Of a stretch of DNA of 64,000 bases, positions 58,079-64,000 are shown piece after piece. The stretch's first letter is position 1; each line of letters opens with the position of its first letter. Source of the DNA: Dioscorea cayenensis subsp. rotundata (Eukaryota > Streptophyta > Magnoliopsida > Dioscoreales > Dioscoreaceae); the NCBI RefSeq assembly GCF_009730915.1, contig NW_024087163.1, forward strand, positions 1 through 64,000, written 5' to 3'. The position numbers and the translations under genes were made by a program. The notes beneath the pieces were generated by a model that worked only from the letters and a program-made list of their open reading frames with translations, did not search any database and was not told the DNA's origin.

Positions 58079-58637
58079 CAATTGTAGAATAATAATAATA
58101 ACACAATATATAATATATGATAAACATTATAAAACATACACATATATATATATATAATACAATAATTAGGGAAAAATGTTTATTTAAAAAAATTATGAGG
58201 AGTCATAACATCTTTATTATAATTGACAAATATTGGTTAAAATGTGAACACTGAATAATCATTCAAACATACCCTATTTTTGCCATATTTTTTCATAAAC
58301 TTATGGAAAATGGTGAAAACATATTTGGAAAACATACCCCATTTTTCATATTTAATAAAAATGAGAAAGATAGGGTTTTAATAAGTAGGATATAATGGGA
58401 ATTATATAAATATGTGAAGGGTATTATTGGTATTTTGGATTATTTAAAAAATAATAATAATAATAATAAACACCCACTTCGCCAAACACCCCAATTTGGG
58501 GGAGTGGGTTATGAGGGGTAAGGAGGGGTGAGGCACCCTTCCTCACCCCCTCTCACCCCTTTCACTCCCCCAACCAAACAACATTCACACCCCAAACACT
58601 CCCTCACCCCTCCCCACTCCCCCAACCAAACAAAGCC
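57768..58637. mobile_element. Tourist-like MITE A, with expanded (TA)n
   Basis: Ends CCCTCTATTTGATTCAGAG and, inverted, CAACCAAACAAAGCC; TAA lies at 57765-57767 and 58638-58640. It carries the same internal sequence as MITE B (GAAAATATTGTGTTTGGTTC, TTGACTATTTTGC, GAGGAGTCATAACATCTT) plus a (TA)n tract of about 90 bp at 57988-58075 and a short second one near 58140. No coding capacity. Confidence 0.85.
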
Positions 58638-58640
58638 TAA

Positions 58641-59445
58641 CCCCCTGTTTGGTTCAGAGGGGGAGGGGGGAGGAGAGGGGGTGAGGGGGAGCGAGGGGGG
58701 GAGGAGTATGGAGGGTTTGAGAAAATATTGTGTTTGGTTCATGGAGGGGTGTGGAGGAGTAGTTTATTTTTTTTTGTTTAGTTGAAAAGAGGAGTGGGGA
58801 GGAGAGAGAAAGAGTGTAATGTGTATTTGACTATTTTGCCCTTGTACAATAAAATAGGTAATAATATATATAATAATCAATTGTAGAATAATAATAATAA
58901 CACAATATATAATATATGATAAACATTATAAAACACACAATAATTAGGGAAAAATATTTATTCGAAAAAAAAAATTATGAGGAGTCATAACATCTTGATT
59001 ATAATTGACAAATATTGGTTAAAATGTGAACATCCAATGATCATTCAAACATACCCTATTTTTGTCATATTTTTTCATAAACTTAAAAAAAAAATGGTGA
59101 AAACATACTTGGAAATCATACCCTATTTTTTTCATATTTAACAAAAATTATGCTCATGATAAATATATTCACAATCCCAAACAAACAATCACTAGGATAC
59201 AATAGGAATTCTACATATAGGTGAAGGGCATTAATGGTATTTTGCATTATTTAAAAAAAATAAAAAAAATAATAAACATCCACTCTCCCAAAAGACCCCA
59301 ATTTGGGGGAGTGGATTATGAGGGGTGAGGAGGGGTGAGGCACCCCTCCTCACCCCCTCTCACCCCCTTCACTCCCTCAACCAAACAACACCCACACCCC
59401 CCAACACCCCCTCACCCCTCCTCCCTCCCCCAACCAAACAAAGCC
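58641..59445. mobile_element. Tourist-like MITE B
   Basis: Ends CCCCCTGTTTGGTTCAGAGG and CAACCAAACAAAGCC, bounded by TAA at 58638-58640 (shared with MITE A) and 59446-59448. It is a close copy of MITE A without the TA expansion and with an extra segment around 59150-59200. Confidence 0.85.
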
Positions 59446-59448
59446 TAA

Positions 59449-60094
59449 GGGCCCGTTTGGTAGTTTGCAGAGAAAGTAATTACATGTAAAGCTTTTGCAG
59501 GGAAAGATTTTGCATGCAATTACTCTCCCTGCAAAGTAATATTACAGTGTTTGGTGTATGCAATGAAAATTGTAATTAAATTGCATGCAAACTTAATTTC
59601 TCCATTTGGTGTGAAGGCATTTGCTATGTAAAGTTATGTTTATTCTCAATATTACCCTAAGTTATTTTAGTTATAAAAAATGGATTTTTAATAAACTCTA
59701 ATGACATACTAACATAATCCATATAATAATTAATCTTTTCTTCGTAAAGTATTTTTAGATTTTTTTTAAAGATAGTTTTTATATTTTTTTAATACACTAA
59801 AAATAATATATATCATCCAACATTGCGTTAGAGGTTTTTTTTTAAAAAAAAAAGAAACAAGGAAGAATTTTTATTTAATAAGAGGGTAATATAGTAATTT
59901 AACAATAATCAAAATTTTCCACCCAACCTTGTAATCACTTTCACACCACCCCCCACGTGAATCACTTTCTATGGTCAAAAGGAAAGTGATTGCAAAGAGA
60001 CTAACTATTTTTAAGAAACCAAACGAGTGAAAGTAATTCACTCCCGTTACTTTACATTGAAAGTTGTTACTTTCACTAATACCAAACGGGCCCT
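59449..60094. mobile_element. Tourist-like MITE C (GGGCCCGTTTGGTA ends)
   Basis: Perfect inverted ends GGGCCCGTTTGGTA and TACCAAACGGGCCC, bounded by TAA at 59446-59448 (shared with MITE B) and 60095-60097. Subterminal arms pair AAAGTAATTAC with AAAGTAATTCACTCCC-like text. The family differs from A and B. No coding capacity. Confidence 0.88.
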
Positions 60095-60097
60095 AAG

Positions 60098-60792
60098 AGT
60101 CCGTTTGATATGCAAAATTGAGGTACAATTCATCACAACTTCACTTGTTTTTTTGTTTGGTTTGTAAAAAGGTTGAGAGTACATCACAAAAGAATGTCAA
60201 GGTACAACACAAGTGGATAAAATTTTTTTGTATCACCAAAACCTTGATACAAAAATTTTATCGTGGTACAACACAACTAAAACACTAAATTACCCTTAAT
60301 AAAGATTACAAATACAATCATGTATACCACATCTAGCGACGCTCACGATCAAACCCCCGACCTTGTACCGCATAACTAACGTCCACTTATTTTTATTATT
60401 TATTAAGAGCATTTCGAGATCCACATGAGTATTAATTGCAGCATAAATATAACAAAAACAAGCATAAATTTCCTGAATAATCAATATTCATATGTTATTG
60501 TGATTCACTCTAATATAAAAACAAAAATAAAATGGGAAAATTATATATCAAGAATTACATATATATACTTCCATCCCAAAAAAAAACCCCTATATATGTA
60601 TACGCATTTTTTTATTGAATATCTTAAATGTAATACTTGATAAAGAACAAAGAATAACTAAAAATGCTTAGATTGTAATATGTACATGTTGTTGGTTGGT
60701 AATCAAGAAGTTCTTGCTTCAATTTTTTTTAAAAAAAAAAATTGATAAAAATAATCCACTAATCTATGTTGCTTTAATAATAATGATTTTGT
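60098..60792. other. Partial MITE start and AT-rich spacer
   Basis: GAGTCCGTTTGATATGC directly after the TAA looks like the start of yet another element, with GGTACAACACAA and TTGTACC-type internal inverse motifs to about 60290. Its other end is not recognisable. The rest is AT-rich without a gene. Confidence 0.4.
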
Positions 60793-61826
60793 GCAGTGGC
60801 GAAACTAGAAAGAAAATTAAGGGGTGCTAACTTTAAATTTAAAAATAATATATAAATGTTAAACGATTTTATTAATTCAAATTTAAGATTATAATAATTA
60901 ATATTTCTAAAATATAATATATATATATATCTAAAAAAATTAGTTTGCTGTAAAAACCCTATCATATCAATATAATTAGAGATTATCTCAACTAACAGTA
61001 AGCATTAATTAAAAAACAACTTTAGACAAATTCATAATCTAATTCAATTATTAAATGTAACAACTATTTAACAAATAATCTAATGAATAATCAAAATCTT
61101 CATTAATCACAACAAATATCTAACATTTTCACATAAACTTTCATAACAAATAATCAAAAAAAAATATTTAACAAATATCCAACAATCTTTCAATAAATAT
61201 CAAATATTTTTACACAACAAATAATACTACAAAATAAAACAAATTAAATTAGATATAAAACATATATGAATTTTTTACATATCAAATAATTACACAAAAA
61301 TTAAAGAAATTAAATTAGATATAGAGCATATATGAATTTTTTACATAACAAATAATTACACAAAAATTAAATAAACTAAATTAGATATAAAATAAACAGG
61401 AAAAAAATAAGGATAAATCCCTATAATAAAAGTAAAACATAAACTGAAAAATGATTAAGCAAAGAGAGAAAATCCATCCATCCCTGCAATATTTTTTCAA
61501 GAGATTTTGAGAGAACAATTGCATTTTTTAAGATTTTAATATTTATTTATTATTACTTTTTACATTAATATCCTAAAAACTAATAATTATATATTAATAA
61601 GTTCAATAAAAAATATATCTAAATATAAAATTTTAAAACAAAAATATTTGAGGATCCATGTTTGGCTAGCCATATTATTTATGATTATCACTCAATATCA
61701 AATTTATTTAATATAAAAATATTTTTATTTTTATTTAATTTATTTTAAATATTGTGAGATAGAATTTAAAAAAATAAATAAATAAAGAATAACATTTTTC
61801 ATATATATAAATTATAATTATTAATA

Positions 61827-61876
<50 letters not shown>
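60793..61876. repeat. Dispersed repeat, copy 2 (hAT-like start)
   Basis: Starts CAGTGGCGAAACTAGAAAG and ends in (AT)n at about 61836-61874. It matches 44846-45733 in the same orientation, with an internal triplication in this copy of TAAATTAGATATA-ACATATATGAATTTTTTACATA (about 61245-61390). Confidence 0.65.
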
Positions 61877-62266
61877 CGGCCCACTAATGGGCCTAACCAT
61901 GTCGATGTTCAATAATCCTTCTAAAGACTTATTTGGATTGACTTAAAAAAAAGTGTTTTTTCCAGTTGTGTAGAAGGATTTTAAAAAAAAAGTGCTTCTC
62001 AGAGTAAGTTAATTGTTTCTTTGTATATTATGTTCGGATAAGTTAATGCAGAATTACTTTTATATGTGTGAAGTTGTTTAGATATGCATTTTTAAAATGA
62101 CTTTTTCAATGGCAAATTACTAAAATGGATATTCATTGATAAGAACAAAAAAAATTAGAATATTAAATTTTAACACCAAACATGAGAACAAGAACAATAA
62201 TAATTTCAACATCACAATAACATTGTCAAGACTATTACAACAATAATTAACAACAACAACAACAAT

Positions 62267-62299
<33 letters not shown>

Positions 62300-62590
62300 A
62301 ATAATAATAACATCTCATCATGAAAAAAAATTATATAAAAAAAGATCTCTAATATTTTCAACATCACAACAACCATAATAACAATATTGTCATGACTATT
62401 GCAAGAAAAATTAACAATAACAATATTAAGGTTTTGCAACATCATAACAACCATAGCAACAACTAACAACACAAACAAAAATTTACAACCTACACAAAAG
62501 ATAGGGGACAAATAAGTTTTCAACATCACAACAACTATAACAATAATTTATAAATACTATTCAACTCATATATTGATTGAAGAGTTGATC
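61877..62590. other. Decayed MITE fragment and CAA microsatellite
   Basis: About 61915-62050 resembles the fold-back MITE at 43121-43455 (GAAGGATTTTAAAAA, GTGCTTCTCAGAGTAAGTTAA). A (CAA)n tract with AAT interruptions lies at about 62248-62310 inside CAACATCACAA-rich text that recurs near 62200, 62360, 62440 and 62520. The poly-Leu open frame here is a repeat artefact. Confidence 0.5.
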
Positions 62591-63810
62591 TCAAATATTG
62601 TTCTTAAGTATGATCATTTGTTGAGTATCTTCATTAGTTGGTTGCCATACAAGTGAACTTTCACTATCATCATCCTTAAACCAACATTCTCCTTTTTGAA
62701 TTTGGTTGATATCTTCAAGCCTCTCAAGGACATCCAAAGCATTACTACCCATTCTTCGAATATAATTATGGAGAGCAAAATATGACCATATAATTTGGAA
62801 TTGTACCTTAGCCATATACTTCGTCATATTTTGTAGGATCCTCCATCTTGCTTTGCAAACCCCAAATGATCTTTCTATAACACTCCTCAAACTCGAGTGA
62901 TGATAGTTGAATATTTTATTAGGAGACCTAAAGGCATGAGACAACTTAAATCATGGAATGTGATATCTTGCACTCTTGTATGGCCTCAAGAAACCTTTCA
63001 TCGTAAAATACCCCGAATCCACAAGGTAGTATTTTTTTACAAAAGTATAATTCATGAAAAAAATTAAAATAGAACATAGATACTAAAATTAATTTTAAGT
63101 AAATGCAAACCTTCGGCCGGTTGAAGAAACTTCTACAATGGATTTCTTGAAGCCTCCATAAGTATACGTGTGTCATGTGCCGATCCCTAGCTCCCAACCA
63201 ATAAACGCAAATGTAAAACACATATTGAAGTCACATGCAGCTAGAATATTTGTTTATGTGTACCCTTTCCTATTCATAAATGAAACTTGTTTCTCAGCTG
63301 GGACAGGAATTGCCACATGTGTTCCATCTATTGCTCCAATGCAATCTTTGAAGTAAGGCTAATATTGGATGTCACCCTAGATATAATCCCGGGCCCCCAC
63401 ATCTCTAAAATTCCTATCTAGCAGTCGGATAATATCATTTCCAAGTTTGTGAATAATTTTTAGCACTCGATGAAATTGCATGTGCACTGTCTCTCTAGAA
63501 TGTTGAAAATCTCTCTTCTACATTCCTATAAGAAGCTCCTCGTCTAAGTATATATAGGAACATTATCACTGATTCTTTTACAGTTACATTTCTCGTGTGT
63601 TGTAAACCATACTTTTCAATAAGTTCAACCACTAATCTTCTAAATACAAATGTTTTTCATTTGGACTTGTTTAAAGAAATGAGTTTCTAATCCGTTCATT
63701 AATTCAATAGCCCACCTATGACCAGTTAATGAAGATGTCTTCTTCTCTCCCTTCAATATTGACTTCATATATTGGTATTGTACAGATGCCGCATATGCAT
63801 ATATTCTTCC
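62591..63810 (-). pseudogene. PIF/Harbinger transposase pseudogene
   Basis: Read on the minus strand from about 63810: HRWAIELMNGLETHFFKQ, a stretch with several stops, then [28 protein letters not shown], a stop, NILAACDFNMCFTFAFIGWE, VDSGYFTMKGFLRPYKSA, then HAFRSPNKIFNYHHSSLRSV, ERSFGVCKARWRILQNM and LHNYIRRMG to the stop at 62591. The three acidic residues of the DDE triad (IDGTH, VDSGY, IERSFG) are all recognisable, but stops (for example after RKGYT) and frame changes rule out a functional protein. It is a different lineage from the relic at 13750-14370. Element ends were not found; the right side may lie beyond the window. Confidence 0.85.
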
Positions 63811-64000
63811 AATTTACTAATTCATATGTATATCCAAGTTTTTAGCTTCAAAAGAAAGATGGAGTTCAACGTGTAAATATCTAAATTTAACACAGCACAT
63901 GATGTAAAAGCTCTGAATTCAACACTTGGTCCAAGAACCAACTGTGGCAGTTCAATCAAACAACAAGAAAAAAAAATTGAAAGAAAAACATAAAATTAAA
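63811..64000. other. Right edge, nothing recognised
   Basis: Probably still part of the Harbinger relic, but no coding text or terminal repeat can be read in the remaining bases. Confidence 0.4.

Noticed and set aside
62212..62529. 105-codon frame with a long poly-Leu run
   Set aside because: It is the reverse translation of a CAA/AAT microsatellite.

Overview
This is a plant nuclear genomic window: AT-rich, with GT-AG introns, plant-only gene families (a WIP zinc-finger factor, the N-glycan core beta-1,2-xylosyltransferase) and dense plant transposons (Ty3/Gypsy and Copia LTRs, Mutator-like, CACTA, PIF/Harbinger, Tourist-like MITEs). I read it as an angiosperm; the species cannot be fixed from the sequence alone.

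Genes. Four intact protein-coding genes and one broken copy are supported. (1) 2542-4086, minus: a two-exon WIP-domain C2H2 transcription factor. (2) 26810-28652, plus: a decayed ADP/ATP carrier gene that keeps its introns and a plausible promoter. (3) 31251-32581, plus: the intact paralogue, a three-coding-exon mitochondrial ADP/ATP carrier with a leader intron and a duplicated leader/promoter segment. (4) 33650-36625, minus: a seven-exon kinetochore protein Spc25 whose first intron has a GC donor. (5) 38084-41034, minus: a three-exon Golgi beta-1,2-xylosyltransferase (family GT61). They serve unrelated cell functions (development, mitochondrial nucleotide exchange, chromosome segregation, glycoprotein maturation). 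Only the carrier pair forms a local family, by tandem duplication.

Layout. 1-2541: AT-rich 3' flank of the WIP gene with a degenerate tandem array. 4087-11094: intergenic, with one fold-back MITE and a 77-bp tandem duplication. 11095-15880: an LTR interrupted by a younger solo LTR (target-site duplication CTTTA), then a PIF/Harbinger relic. 16344-21108: a complete but internally deleted Ty3/Gypsy element on the minus strand with duplication GCAAC. 22426-24196: a Mutator-like element split by a second Mutator-like element that has a perfect 9-bp duplication and GC-rich cargo. 24677-25322: a Tourist-like MITE. 25650-41034: the gene-rich core. 41690-64000: almost entirely mobile DNA, including a Harbinger MITE, a Copia solo LTR, a CACTA element made of palindromic modules, a probable LTR, a CACTA end inside an inverted duplication, a 2.1-kb solo LTR (duplication ATGAA), three MITEs abutting head-to-tail, paired dispersed repeats, and a PIF/Harbinger transposase pseudogene running to near the right edge.

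All exon joins, repeat boundaries and target-site duplications were read by eye from the sequence. Family names rest on recognised motifs; no database search was run.
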